From contig CANRHI010000010.1 in assembly GCA_947630365.1 (NCBI GenBank), forward strand, positions 1 through 35,150: 35,150 nucleotides of DNA, in the 5' to 3' direction. The translations under genes and the position numbers were made by a program. Under the pieces are notes generated by a model, which saw only the letters and a program-made list of their open reading frames with translations, was not told the DNA's origin and made no database searches. This stretch comes from an uncultured Clostridia bacterium (GTDB lineage: Bacteria; Bacillota; Clostridia; Christensenellales; Borkfalkiaceae). Each line of letters opens with the position of its first letter. Within the stretch, counting starts at the first letter, position 1. Positions 24,999-33,862 of this stretch are shown in pieces.

Positions 24999-25715
24999 AT
25001 GAGGAAGAAGAGCTTACAAAAGGCGGTGGGGGCGAGCAGCTACCCCGGGCGCGGGATCGTCGTCGGCAAGACGAAGGACGGAAAGAAGGCGGTATTCGCC
25101 TACTTCATCATGGGCAGGAGCGAAAATTCCCGCAACCGCGTGTTCAGGGAATACGGCAGCGAGGTGAAGGCGGAGCCCTTCGATCCCGCCAAGGTGGAGG
25201 ACCCTTCCCTCATCATCTACTCGCCCGTAAAGGCGGTGGGAAGGGACGTCATCGTCACCAACGGCGACCAGACGGATACCATCGAAGAATACTTAAAAAA
25301 GGGCGTCTGTTTCCGAAGGGGCTTGCAAGAGCGCACCTTCGAGCCCGACGCGCCCAACTTCACCCCCCGCATCAGCGCGGTGCTGCATCTCGGGAAAAAA
25401 GCGAAGGACTTTACCTACGAGATGTCCATCCTGAAGTGCGCAGACGGCAAGGGGAAGAAGTGCGACCGCTTTTTTTATCTGTACGAGCCCGAGAGCGGCA
25501 CGGGACACTTTTTCCACACCTATAAAAAAGATGGAAAGCCCCTGCCCTCCTTCGAGGGGGAGCCCGAGCGCGTCGTGCTCGGGAGCGACCTTTCCGCCAT
25601 CGCCGAAGAGATCTGGAACGGGCTCGACGCGGAAAACAAAATCTCACTCGTCTGCCGCGCCATCGACCTGAAAACGGGCGAGACGGAGAGCATTCTCTAC
25701 AACAAAAACAAGTGA
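24999..25715 (+). CDS. purO: IMP cyclohydrolase, PurO type
   Basis: A 238-residue cytosolic enzyme that closes the second ring: FAICAR to IMP. The ATG follows AGGAGAAAGAAA. The start YPGRGIVVGKTKDGKKAV, then AYFIMGRSENSRNRVF, matches the PurO/IMP_cyclohyd family first known from archaea and also found in Clostridia; NGDQTDTI and the middle TPRISAVLHL block also fit. It takes the place of the N-terminal domain of the usual bifunctional PurH. The AICAR transformylase starts 8 nt after its stop, so the last two steps of IMP synthesis are made from one tightly coupled pair. Confidence 0.88.
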   Translation: MRKKSLQKAVGASSYPGRGIVVGKTKDGKKAVFAYFIMGRSENSRNRVFREYGSEVKAEPFDPAKVEDPSLIIYSPVKAVGRDVIVTNGDQTDTIEEYLKKGVCFRRGLQERTFEPDAPNFTPRISAVLHLGKKAKDFTYEMSILKCADGKGKKCDRFFYLYEPESGTGHFFHTYKKDGKPLPSFEGEPERVVLGSDLSAIAEEIWNGLDAENKISLVCRAIDLKTGETESILYNKNK

Positions 25716-25723
25716 GGAACGCC

Positions 25724-26905
25724 ATGAAGGAATTTCAGTTAAAGTACGGCTGCAACCCCAACCAAACGCCCGCCCGCATCTTTATGGAAGAGGGCGAGCT
25801 CCCCGTGGAAATTTTGAACGGAAGGCCCGGGTACATCAACTTTCTCGACGCGCTCAACTCGTGGCAGCTCGTGAAGGAAGCAAAAGAGGCGACGGGGCAG
25901 GTGTGCGCGGCGAGCTTTAAGCACGTCTCTCCCACTTCCGCCGCGGTGGGCAAGCCCTTATCCGAACAGCTTCTCCATGCGTGCTTTGTGGACGACATCG
26001 AGGGGGTGAACGATTCTCCCCTCGCCTGCGCCTACGCAAGGGCGCGCGGGACGGACCGGATGAGCTCGTTCGGGGACTTCATCGCCCTCTCCGACGAATG
26101 CGACGAGACGACCGCCCGCATCATCGCCCGCGAAGTTTCGGACGGCATCATCGCCCCCGCCTATTCCAAAGAGGCGTTGGCGATCTTGAAAACCAAGCGC
26201 AAGGGCGGGTACAACATCATTCAAATCGACAAAGACTATATCCCCGCGCCCATCGAGCGCAAGCAGGTGTTCGGGGTCACCTTCGAGCAGGGGAGAAACA
26301 ACTTCGAGATCGGCATGCCCCTCCTTCAAAATATCGTCACGAAAAACAAGTCGCTCCCGAAGGACAAGGCGGCAGACCTCCTCATCGCGCTCATCACCTT
26401 AAAATATACGCAGTCCAATTCGGTGTGTTTCGCGGCGGACGGGCAGGCCATCGGCGTGGGCGCGGGGCAGCAGTCCCGCATCCATTGCACCCGCCTCGCG
26501 GCGCAAAAGGCCGACCTTTGGCATTTGCGCCAGCATGAAAAGACCCTCTCTCTGCAATTTGCGGAGGGCGTGGGAAGGCCCGAAAAGAACAACATCATCG
26601 ACTTGTACCTCTCGGACGAGAGCGAGGAAGTCTTGGGCGAAAAGGTGTGGAGGCAGTACTTCCGGGTGCGGCCCGAGCCCTTCACGCGGGAGGAAAAGGC
26701 GGAATACCTCGCGAAAATTTCGGGGGTGTCCCTCGGTAGCGACGCCTTCTTCCCGTTCGCGGACAACATCGAGCGCGCGGCGAAGAGCGGCGTTTCCTAT
26801 GTTGCCGAGCCGGGCGGGTCGGTCCGCGACGACCTCGTCATCGAGGCCGCCGACGCCCACAACATGGTGATGGCATTCACCGGCATGCGCCTCTTCCACC
26901 ACTAA
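25724..26905 (+). CDS. purH: stand-alone AICAR transformylase (C-terminal PurH domain)
   Basis: A 393-residue cytosolic enzyme that formylates AICAR with 10-formyl-THF to give FAICAR. ATG 25724 is preceded by GAGGA; an in-frame GTG at 25712 overlaps the purO stop and is less likely. The frame starts directly in the transformylase domain (FQLKYGCNPNQTPAR), and the catalytic Lys66-His67 pair is in SFKHVSPTSAA. GRNNFEIG-like EQGRNNFEIG, SNSVCFAADGQAIGVGAGQQSRIHCTRLA (in two overlapping parts) and the ending VMAFTGMRLFHH are typical. The IMP cyclohydrolase domain normally fused before it (about 200 residues) is absent and is replaced by the PurO-type enzyme just upstream. Length matches other AICARFT-only proteins of Clostridia. 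Confidence 0.95.
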   Translation: MKEFQLKYGCNPNQTPARIFMEEGELPVEILNGRPGYINFLDALNSWQLVKEAKEATGQVCAASFKHVSPTSAAVGKPLSEQLLHACFVDDIEGVNDSPLACAYARARGTDRMSSFGDFIALSDECDETTARIIAREVSDGIIAPAYSKEALAILKTKRKGGYNIIQIDKDYIPAPIERKQVFGVTFEQGRNNFEIGMPLLQNIVTKNKSLPKDKAADLLIALITLKYTQSNSVCFAADGQAIGVGAGQQSRIHCTRLAAQKADLWHLRQHEKTLSLQFAEGVGRPEKNNIIDLYLSDESEEVLGEKVWRQYFRVRPEPFTREEKAEYLAKISGVSLGSDAFFPFADNIERAAKSGVSYVAEPGGSVRDDLVIEAADAHNMVMAFTGMRLFHH

Positions 26906-27215
26906 GGCGGGGCAAGGGGCCCCTCATTCCGAACGAAGCGAAGCGAAGTGAAGTGAGTGAATCTTCCCCGCATATTGTACCACAGAGTAGAAGATACGCT
27001 CGGCTTCGCCTCGGTATGAGGGGTTACCGCGTCATGTTGAGCGAAGCGAAACATCCCGAAGAACGAAGTCCGAATTTTCATCCTTGGGATTCTTCGCCCC
27101 ACAAGGGGGCTCAGAATGACGCGTTGGCGCGGGGGCGGGGGCGGGGGCCCGTGGCTTTGCACTACCATGCCACCCCGCGGCGCGGGGAGAGATCTCACAA
27201 ATAAGGAAATCATAT
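26906..27215. repeat. 310-bp gap with two inverted-repeat elements
   Basis: No gene is credible here. It holds copy C of the long inverted-repeat element (26922-27022), directly followed by a second element (27031-27120) whose ends GTCATGTTGAGC and GCTCAGAATGAC are near-perfect inverse complements. A G-run block (about 27128-27150) and the purD ribosome site (AAGGAAA) follow. No convincing promoter was found. Confidence 0.7.
26922..27022. repeat. long imperfect inverted-repeat element, copy C
   Basis: It starts CCTCATTCCGAACGAAGCGA and ends CGGCTTCGCCTCGGTATGAGG (last bases to 27022). CCTCATTCCGA pairs with TCGGTATGAGG at the outside, CGAAGC with GCTTCG inside, and AATCTTC with GAAGAT nearest the loop. 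It is the most regular of the three copies. Confidence 0.75.
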
Positions 27216-28487
27216 ATGAACATTTTAGTCATCGGCGGCGGAGGGAGAGAACACGCCGTCATCAAGACGCTCAAGAAGAACAAGTCGGTGGAGAAGGTGT
27301 TCTGCCTCCCCGGCAACGGCGGCATCGCGCGGGACGCGGAGTGTTTCCCCGTGAAGGCGACGGATATCGGGGGCATTCTGGCCTTTGCGAAGGAGCATGC
27401 GCCCGACTTCGCCGTCGTCACGCCCGACGATCCGCTCGTGCTCGGCTGTGTGGACGAGCTCGAAAAGATCGGCGTGCCCTGCTTCGGTCCCCATAAGAAC
27501 GCCGCCATCCTCGAGGGAAGCAAGGTCTTTTCCAAGGCGCTCATGCAAAAGTACGGCATTCCCACGGCGAAGAGCCGCGTATTCGAAGATGCCGCCGAGG
27601 CAATTTCCTACCTGAAAGCCCACCCCTACCCCGCCGTCGTGAAGGCGGACGGGCTCGCGCTCGGCAAGGGCGCGCTCATCGTCAATTCCTTCGAGGAGGC
27701 AACAAAAGCCGTAGAGGACATGATGGTGAAGAGGGTGTTCGGCGAGAGCGGCGCGCGCATCCTCGTCGAGGAATTCTTGGAGGGGCCCGAGGTCTCCGTG
27801 CTCTCCTTTACGGACGGGAAAACCGTCGTGCCCATGGTCTCGTCCATGGACCACAAGCGCGCGGGGGACGGCGACACGGGCTTAAACACGGGCGGCATGG
27901 GGACGATCGCCCCCAACCCCTACTACACGGAGGAAGTGGCAAAGCGTTGCATGGAGGAGATTTTCCTCCCCACCGTCCGCGCCATGCAAAAGGAGGGGCG
28001 CCCCTTCCGAGGGTGCCTGTATTTCGGGCTCATGCTCACCAAAGAGGGGCCCAAGGTCATCGAATACAACTGCCGCTTCGGCGACCCCGAAACGCAGGTC
28101 GTCTTGCCCCTTTTGGAGAGCGACCTTCTCACGATACTTCTTGCCTGCCGAAACGGGACCCTTTCCGAGGACATGGTGAAATTTTCGGGCGGCGCCGCCT
28201 GCTGCGTGGTGCTCGCCTCCAAAGGGTACCCCAAGGCCTACGAGACGGGGTTCGAGATCTCCCTGCCCGAGGCGGGGGAGCGCGAGGAAATTTTCGTCGC
28301 GGGGGCAAAGCTCGAAGGCGGCAAGCTCCTGAGCGCTGGCGGAAGGGTGCTCGGCGCGGTGGCGACGGCGGAGACGCTCAAAGAGGCAATTTCGGGGGCG
28401 TATGCGCTTTCCGAAAAAATTTCGTTTGCAAACGCCTACAAGCGCACGGATATCGGCGCGCGGGCAATGGCGGCGTTGGAGGAGTAA
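27216..28487 (+). CDS. purD: phosphoribosylamine-glycine ligase (GAR synthetase)
   Basis: A 423-residue cytosolic ATP-grasp enzyme: phosphoribosylamine plus glycine to GAR. The ATG follows AAGGAAATCATAT. The start NILVIGGGGREHAVI, then VTPDDPLVLG, is typical. The ATP-grasp core is seen as KADGLALGKGALIV (about residues 143-156), ILVEEFLEGPEVSVLSF, LNTGGMGTIAPNPYY (about 222-236) and YNCRFGDPETQVVLP. Length is normal. Its end carries GGAGGAG, which serves as the ribosome site for purL, whose ATG touches the purD stop codon, so the two are translationally coupled. Confidence 0.97.
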   Translation: MNILVIGGGGREHAVIKTLKKNKSVEKVFCLPGNGGIARDAECFPVKATDIGGILAFAKEHAPDFAVVTPDDPLVLGCVDELEKIGVPCFGPHKNAAILEGSKVFSKALMQKYGIPTAKSRVFEDAAEAISYLKAHPYPAVVKADGLALGKGALIVNSFEEATKAVEDMMVKRVFGESGARILVEEFLEGPEVSVLSFTDGKTVVPMVSSMDHKRAGDGDTGLNTGGMGTIAPNPYYTEEVAKRCMEEIFLPTVRAMQKEGRPFRGCLYFGLMLTKEGPKVIEYNCRFGDPETQVVLPLLESDLLTILLACRNGTLSEDMVKFSGGAACCVVLASKGYPKAYETGFEISLPEAGEREEIFVAGAKLEGGKLLSAGGRVLGAVATAETLKEAISGAYALSEKISFANAYKRTDIGARAMAALEE

Positions 28488-31400
28488 ATGGTCTATCGCA
28501 TCTTTGTAGAGAAGAAGGAGGGCTTCGACCGCGAGGCGAAAACGCTCCTTGCGGACGTGAGGGAATTTCTCGGCATCGCCGCGGAGAACATCCGCGTCAT
28601 CAACCGCTACGACGCGGAGGGCTTGGACGAGGCGCTCTTTGCGGAGGTGGTGAAGCTCGTCTTTTCCGAGCCGCAAATGGACAGGGCGACGGAAGAGGTC
28701 GACCTCGAAGGCGCGCATTCGTTCGCCGTCGAGTACCTCCCCGGGCAATTCGACCAGCGGGCAGACAGCGCCGCGCAGTGCATCCAGCTCATCTCCAAGG
28801 GGGAGCGCCCCCTTGTTCGCACGGCGAAGATCTACGCCGTGTACGGAGACCTCTCAAAGGAACAGCTCCTCGCGGTGAAAAATTACGTCATCAACCCTGT
28901 GGAGAGCCGCGAGGCGAGCTTTGTAAAGCCCCAAACGCTCGCCTATTCCCACCCCGCGCCCGCCGATATCGAAGTGCTTGACGGCTTTTTGTCCCTCGAC
29001 GGGGAGGGGCTTCGCGCCCTCATGCAAAAATACGCCCTCGCCATGGACGAGGACGATATCCGTTTCTGCCAAGAATATTTTGCGGGCGAGAAGCGGGATC
29101 CGACGCTCACCGAGCTGCGCATGATCGATACCTATTGGTCGGACCACTGCCGCCACACGACCTTCCTCACCACCATCGACGCGGTGAAATTCGAGGATCC
29201 CCTGCTCGCCGAGGCGTTCAACGAATACCTTGCGGCGCGCGAGGAGCTCGGACGGGAGAAGCCCGTCAACCTCATGGACATCGGCACCATCGCCGCGAAA
29301 CTTCTCAAAAAGCGCGGGCTTTTGAAAAAGCTCGACGAGAGCGAAGAGATCAACGCCTGCACCGTGAAGATCAAAATCCGGGTGGACGGCAAGGACGAGG
29401 ACTATTTGCTCCTCTTCAAGAACGAGACCCACAACCACCCGACCGAGATCGAGCCCTTCGGGGGCGCGGCGACCTGCATCGGCGGCGCCATTCGCGACCC
29501 GCTCTCGGGCAGGAGCTACGTCTATGCCGCCATGCGCGTGACGGGCGCCGCCGACCCGCTCACCCCCGTAAAGGAGACGATGAAGGGCAAGCTGCCGCAG
29601 CGCAAGATCGTGACGACCGCCGCGGCGGGGTATTCCTCCTACGGCAACCAGATCGGGCTCGCGACGGGGCTGGTGGACGAAATGTACCACAAGGGCTATG
29701 CCGCCAAGCGGCTGGAGATCGGCGCGGTCATCGCGGCGGCGCCCGAGAAGAACGTGCGGCGGGAACAGCCCCTTCCCGGGGATAAAGTCATCCTCCTCGG
29801 GGGAAGAACGGGGCGGGACGGCTGCGGCGGAGCGACGGGTTCTTCCAAATCCCACACGCTCGAGAGCCTCGTCCGTTGCGGTGCGGAGGTGCAAAAGGGG
29901 AACGCCCCCGAGGAGAGAAAGCTCCAGCGGCTCTTCCGCAAAAGCGAGGTGACGCGGCTCATCAAGCGCTGCAACGACTTCGGCGCGGGCGGGGTCTCGG
30001 TCGCCATCGGGGAGCTCGCCGACGGCCTTGCTATCGACCTCGACCTCGTGCCCAAAAAGTACGAGGGGCTGGACGGCACCGAGCTTGCCATCTCCGAATC
30101 GCAGGAGCGCATGGCGGTCGTCGTCGCCCCCGGGGACGCGAAGAAATTCATAGAGCTCGCAAGGGAGGAAAACCTCGAGGCGACCGTCGTGGCGGCGGTG
30201 ACCAAGGAGCCCCGCCTTGTCATGACGTGGCGGGGAAAGGAGATCGTAAACATCTCCCGCGCGTTTCTGAATTCCAACGGCGCGGAGAAGCATGCCACGG
30301 CGCACGTCGCCGCCCCCCTTCCCGTCGAAAGGGAGCTTCCCAGAGACTTCGCGGAAGGCTATAGAGCGCTCGCGGGGGACCTCAACGTCTGCTCCAAGCG
30401 CGGGCTTTCGGAGCGGTTCGATTCGACCATCGGCGCGGGCACCGTGCTCATGCCCTTCGGCGGGAAATACCAGCTCACCCCCCCGCAGGCGATGGTGCAC
30501 CTCATCTCGGTCGAGAAGGGACACACGGACGACGCCTCCTTCATGGCGTGGGGCGGCAACCCGTATGCGATGGAGAAGAGTCCCTTCCACGGGGCGTACC
30601 TCGCCGTCGTCGAAAGCGTTTGCAAGCTCATCGCGAGCGGCGCCTCCTTCGAGGATACCTACCTCACCTTTCAGGAATATTTCCTCCGCCTCGGGCACGA
30701 CCCCGCGCGCTGGGGCATTCCGCTCTCGGCGCTCCTCGGGGCGTTCAAGGCGCAGGTGGATCTGGGCGTCGCCGCCATCGGGGGGAAGGACTCCATGAGC
30801 GGCACCTTCGAACAGCTCGACGTTCCTCCCACCCTCGTCTCCTTTGCCGTGACGACGGGGAAGGCAAAGGACGCCGTCTCCCCCGAATTCAAGGGCGCGG
30901 GGCACCCCGTCGTGCTCCTGAAGCCAAAGTGCGGCGAGAACGGCTTGCCCGAACCCGCCTCCTTAAAGGAGACCTTCGCCCTCGTCGCCTCCCTTTTGAA
31001 GGCGAAGAAGGCGGTCGCGGCGTACACGCCCGTGTACGGCGGCGTCGCGGAGGGCATTCTCAAGATGTGCCTCGGGAACGGCGTGGGCTTTCGCTTCGAA
31101 AACGGCGTGCCCATGTCCGAGATCTTCGGCTACAACTACGGCGCCTTCCTCTTGGAGCTCACCGGGGACATGGAGGGGGGAATTTTGCTCGGAAGAACGA
31201 CGGAGGAGCCCTCTGTCTCGTACATGGGTGCCGCAATTTCGCTCGAAGAGCTTCAAACCATATACGAGGGAAAGTTGGAGCCCGTGTACCCGACCGACGT
31301 TCCCACAGAGAAAAAAGCGGTGCGGAGCGCGACATGCCCCCTCCATAGCGGCATCTTCCCCGCCGTAAAGCGGACATGCCCCCGCGTGCTCATCCCCGTG

Positions 31401-32174
31401 TTCCCGGGCACCAACTGCGAGTACGACACCGCCAAGGCGTTCTCGGACGCGGGAGCAAAGCCCGAAATTTTCGTCGTGAAGAACGGCAACGCCGCCGAGG
31501 TCGCCCGCTCCGCCGAGCAATTCGCCGAAAAAGTCAAAAACAGCGAGATCGTGTTCCTCCCCGGTGGCTTCTCGGGCGGGGACGAGCCGGACGGCTCGGG
31601 CAAATTCATCACGGCATTCCTCCGCGGCGAACAGGTGAAGGAGGAAATTACCTCCCTCCTCCAATCGCGCGACGGGCTGATGGGGGGCATCTGCAACGGC
31701 TTTCAGGCGCTCATCAAGCTCGGGCTGGTGCCGTTCGGAAAAATTACCGAGGCGGACGAGAACAGCCCCACGCTCACCTTCAACGACATCGGTCGGCACC
31801 AAAGCCGCATCGTGCGGGTGCGGGTCTCTTCCGTGAAGTCCCCGTGGCTCTCCCTCTTGGAGGCGGGGCAAATTTACAGCGTGCCCATTTCGCACGGCGA
31901 GGGCAAGCTCGTCGCCCCCGAAGGGCTGCTTTGCGAGCTCGAGAAGGACGGGCAGGTGCTCACGCAGTACGTCGACCTTTCGGGCAGTCCCACCATGGAC
32001 ATCCGCTTCAACCCCAACGGAAGCATGCACGCCGTCGAAGGGCTGCTCTCCCCCGACGGAAGGGTGTTCGGCAAGATGGGGCACGCCGAGCGCAAGGGAA
32101 ACGGGCTGTATGCGAACGTGCCCGGCTGTTATGACATGAAGCTCTTCGAGAGCGCCGTGCAATATTTCAAATAA
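28488..32174 (+). CDS. purL: FGAM synthase, single-chain PurS/PurL/PurQ form
   Basis: A 1228-residue cytosolic enzyme: FGAR plus glutamine plus ATP to FGAM. The ATG comes directly after the purD stop. It contains an N-terminal PurS-like region (about 1-150), a large synthetase core with TYWSDHCRHTTFLTTI and KNETHNHPTEIEPFGGAATC, a repeat half containing GGKDSMSGTFE, and a C-terminal glutaminase (PurQ-like) domain from about residue 964 (VLIPVFPGTNCEYD). The glutaminase triad is intact: Cys1069 in GICNGFQ, and His1136 and Glu1138 in ISHGEGK. This one-chain form belongs to the clostridial-type clade; many other bacteria use three separate subunits. PurF consumes the same glutamine donor. Confidence 0.96.
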   Translation: MVYRIFVEKKEGFDREAKTLLADVREFLGIAAENIRVINRYDAEGLDEALFAEVVKLVFSEPQMDRATEEVDLEGAHSFAVEYLPGQFDQRADSAAQCIQLISKGERPLVRTAKIYAVYGDLSKEQLLAVKNYVINPVESREASFVKPQTLAYSHPAPADIEVLDGFLSLDGEGLRALMQKYALAMDEDDIRFCQEYFAGEKRDPTLTELRMIDTYWSDHCRHTTFLTTIDAVKFEDPLLAEAFNEYLAAREELGREKPVNLMDIGTIAAKLLKKRGLLKKLDESEEINACTVKIKIRVDGKDEDYLLLFKNETHNHPTEIEPFGGAATCIGGAIRDPLSGRSYVYAAMRVTGAADPLTPVKETMKGKLPQRKIVTTAAAGYSSYGNQIGLATGLVDEMYHKGYAAKRLEIGAVIAAAPEKNVRREQPLPGDKVILLGGRTGRDGCGGATGSSKSHTLESLVRCGAEVQKGNAPEERKLQRLFRKSEVTRLIKRCNDFGAGGVSVAIGELADGLAIDLDLVPKKYEGLDGTELAISESQERMAVVVAPGDAKKFIELAREENLEATVVAAVTKEPRLVMTWRGKEIVNISRAFLNSNGAEKHATAHVAAPLPVERELPRDFAEGYRALAGDLNVCSKRGLSERFDSTIGAGTVLMPFGGKYQLTPPQAMVHLISVEKGHTDDASFMAWGGNPYAMEKSPFHGAYLAVVESVCKLIASGASFEDTYLTFQEYFLRLGHDPARWGIPLSALLGAFKAQVDLGVAAIGGKDSMSGTFEQLDVPPTLVSFAVTTGKAKDAVSPEFKGAGHPVVLLKPKCGENGLPEPASLKETFALVASLLKAKKAVAAYTPVYGGVAEGILKMCLGNGVGFRFENGVPMSEIFGYNYGAFLLELTGDMEGGILLGRTTEEPSVSYMGAAISLEELQTIYEGKLEPVYPTDVPTEKKAVRSATCPLHSGIFPAVKRTCPRVLIPVFPGTNCEYDTAKAFSDAGAKPEIFVVKNGNAAEVARSAEQFAEKVKNSEIVFLPGGFSGGDEPDGSGKFITAFLRGEQVKEEITSLLQSRDGLMGGICNGFQALIKLGLVPFGKITEADENSPTLTFNDIGRHQSRIVRVRVSSVKSPWLSLLEAGQIYSVPISHGEGKLVAPEGLLCELEKDGQVLTQYVDLSGSPTMDIRFNPNGSMHAVEGLLSPDGRVFGKMGHAERKGNGLYANVPGCYDMKLFESAVQYFK

Positions 32175-32195
32175 AAAGTTTTCGGAGGTCAACCC

Positions 32196-33860
32196 ATGAA
32201 ATCGGATATCGAGATCGCGCAGGAATGCAACCTTCTCCCCATTCGGGAGGTCGCGGCAAAGCTCTCCTTGGCGGAGGACGACATCGAGTACTACGGCAAG
32301 TACAAGGCGAAGATCGCCCCGTCCGCCTTGGAGCGGAAGGGTAGGGACGGCAAGCTCATCCTCGTCACCGCCATCACCCCCACCCCCGCGGGGGAGGGAA
32401 AGACGACCACGACCGTGGGGCTTGCGGACGGGCTCTCCCGCATCGGGAAGAAGGTCGTCGTCGCGCTCCGCGAGCCCTCGCTCGGGCCCGTTTTCGGCAT
32501 CAAGGGCGGCGCGGCGGGCGGCGGCTATGCGCAGGTCGTGCCCATGGAGGACATCAACTTGCACTTCACGGGGGATTTCCACGCCATCGGCGCGGCAAAC
32601 AACCTCCTTGCCGCCATGTTAGATAACCACATCTTCCAAGGGAACGCCCTCGGCATTGACCCCGCCCGCATCACATGGAAGCGCTGCGTGGACATGAACG
32701 ACCGCCAGCTCCGCTATGTGGAGGACGGCTTGGGCGGCCCCAAGTCGGGCGTGCCGAGAAAGGACGGCTTCGATATCACCGTCGCCTCCGAGGTCATGGC
32801 GATCTTCTGCCTTGCGACCTCCCTTTCGGACTTGAAGGAAAGGCTCTCGCGCATCGTCGTCGGGTACACCTATGAGGGGAAGCCCGTCACGGCGGGGGAC
32901 TTGAAGGCGGCGGGCGCGATGACGGCGCTCCTCAAAGACGCCTTAAAGCCCAACCTCGTGCAGACGCTCGAGGGCACCCCCGCGCTCGTGCACGGCGGGC
33001 CGTTTGCCAACATCGCCCACGGGTGCAATTCGGTCATCGCGACGAAGGCGGCGTTGAAGCTCGGCGACTATGTGGTGACGGAAGCGGGCTTCGGGGCGGA
33101 CCTCGGCGCGGAGAAATTCCTCGACATCAAGTGCCGCTTTGCGGGCTTGAAGCCCTCTGCCGCCGTCGTCGTCGCGACGGTGCGCGCCCTCAAGATGCAC
33201 GGCGGGCTGGAAAAGAGCGAGCTCAAAACGGAGGACCTGAACGCGCTCGAAAGGGGGCTTCCCAACCTCCTTCGCCACGTCTCCAACATGAAGAACGTGT
33301 ACGGGCTGCCCACGGTGGTCGCGGTCAACCGCTTCCCCACCGATACGGACGCGGAGATCGCCCTCGTCATGCAAAAGTGCAAGGAGCTCGGGGTGAACGC
33401 CGTGCTCTCCACCGTCTGGGCGGAGGGCGGCAAGGGCGGCGAGGAGCTCGCAAGGGAGGTCGTGCGGCTGTGCGATGAAAAGAGCGAGCTCACGTTCTGC
33501 TACGACGAGGCGCTTCCCATCAAGGAGAAGATCCACGCCCTTGCGACCAAAATCTACGGCGGCGACGGCGCGGACTACACCGAGGAGGCGGAGGAGGAAA
33601 TCGCGCGGCTCGAAAAATTGGGCTTCGGCAACACCCCCGTCTGCATGGCAAAGACGCAATACTCCTTCTCGGACGACCCCTCAAAGCTCGGCGCGCCCGA
33701 ACACTTCCGCATCACGGTGCGGCAGGTGAAAATTTCCGCGGGGGCGGGCTTCGTCGTCGCGCTCACGGGGAGCATCATGACGATGCCCGGGCTCCCCAAG
33801 CTCCCCGCCGCGGAGAAGATCGACGTAGACGAAAACGGCAAGATCGTCGGACTGTTCTAA
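32196..33860 (+). CDS. fhs: formate-tetrahydrofolate ligase
   Basis: A 554-residue cytosolic enzyme that makes 10-formyl-THF from formate, THF and ATP. The ATG follows CGGAGGTCAACCC. The phosphate-binding loop is in [20 protein letters not shown] (residues 61-80); [20 protein letters not shown] and [14 protein letters not shown] [16 protein letters not shown] follow. Length is normal (about 555). It sits 21 nt after purL and 2 nt before mutY. In a purine locus its product feeds PurN and the AICAR transformylase; in Clostridia the same enzyme also belongs to formate and one-carbon metabolism, but no other pathway genes for that are next to it here. Confidence 0.97.
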   Translation: MKSDIEIAQECNLLPIREVAAKLSLAEDDIEYYGKYKAKIAPSALERKGRDGKLILVTAITPTPAGEGKTTTTVGLADGLSRIGKKVVVALREPSLGPVFGIKGGAAGGGYAQVVPMEDINLHFTGDFHAIGAANNLLAAMLDNHIFQGNALGIDPARITWKRCVDMNDRQLRYVEDGLGGPKSGVPRKDGFDITVASEVMAIFCLATSLSDLKERLSRIVVGYTYEGKPVTAGDLKAAGAMTALLKDALKPNLVQTLEGTPALVHGGPFANIAHGCNSVIATKAALKLGDYVVTEAGFGADLGAEKFLDIKCRFAGLKPSAAVVVATVRALKMHGGLEKSELKTEDLNALERGLPNLLRHVSNMKNVYGLPTVVAVNRFPTDTDAEIALVMQKCKELGVNAVLSTVWAEGGKGGEELAREVVRLCDEKSELTFCYDEALPIKEKIHALATKIYGGDGADYTEEAEEEIARLEKLGFGNTPVCMAKTQYSFSDDPSKLGAPEHFRITVRQVKISAGAGFVVALTGSIMTMPGLPKLPAAEKIDVDENGKIVGLF

Positions 33861-33862
33861 CG

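Noticed and set aside
28854..30905. Open frame of 683 codons on the - strand inside purL
   Set aside because: purL is unmistakable on the + strand; this is a mirror frame of GC-rich coding sequence.
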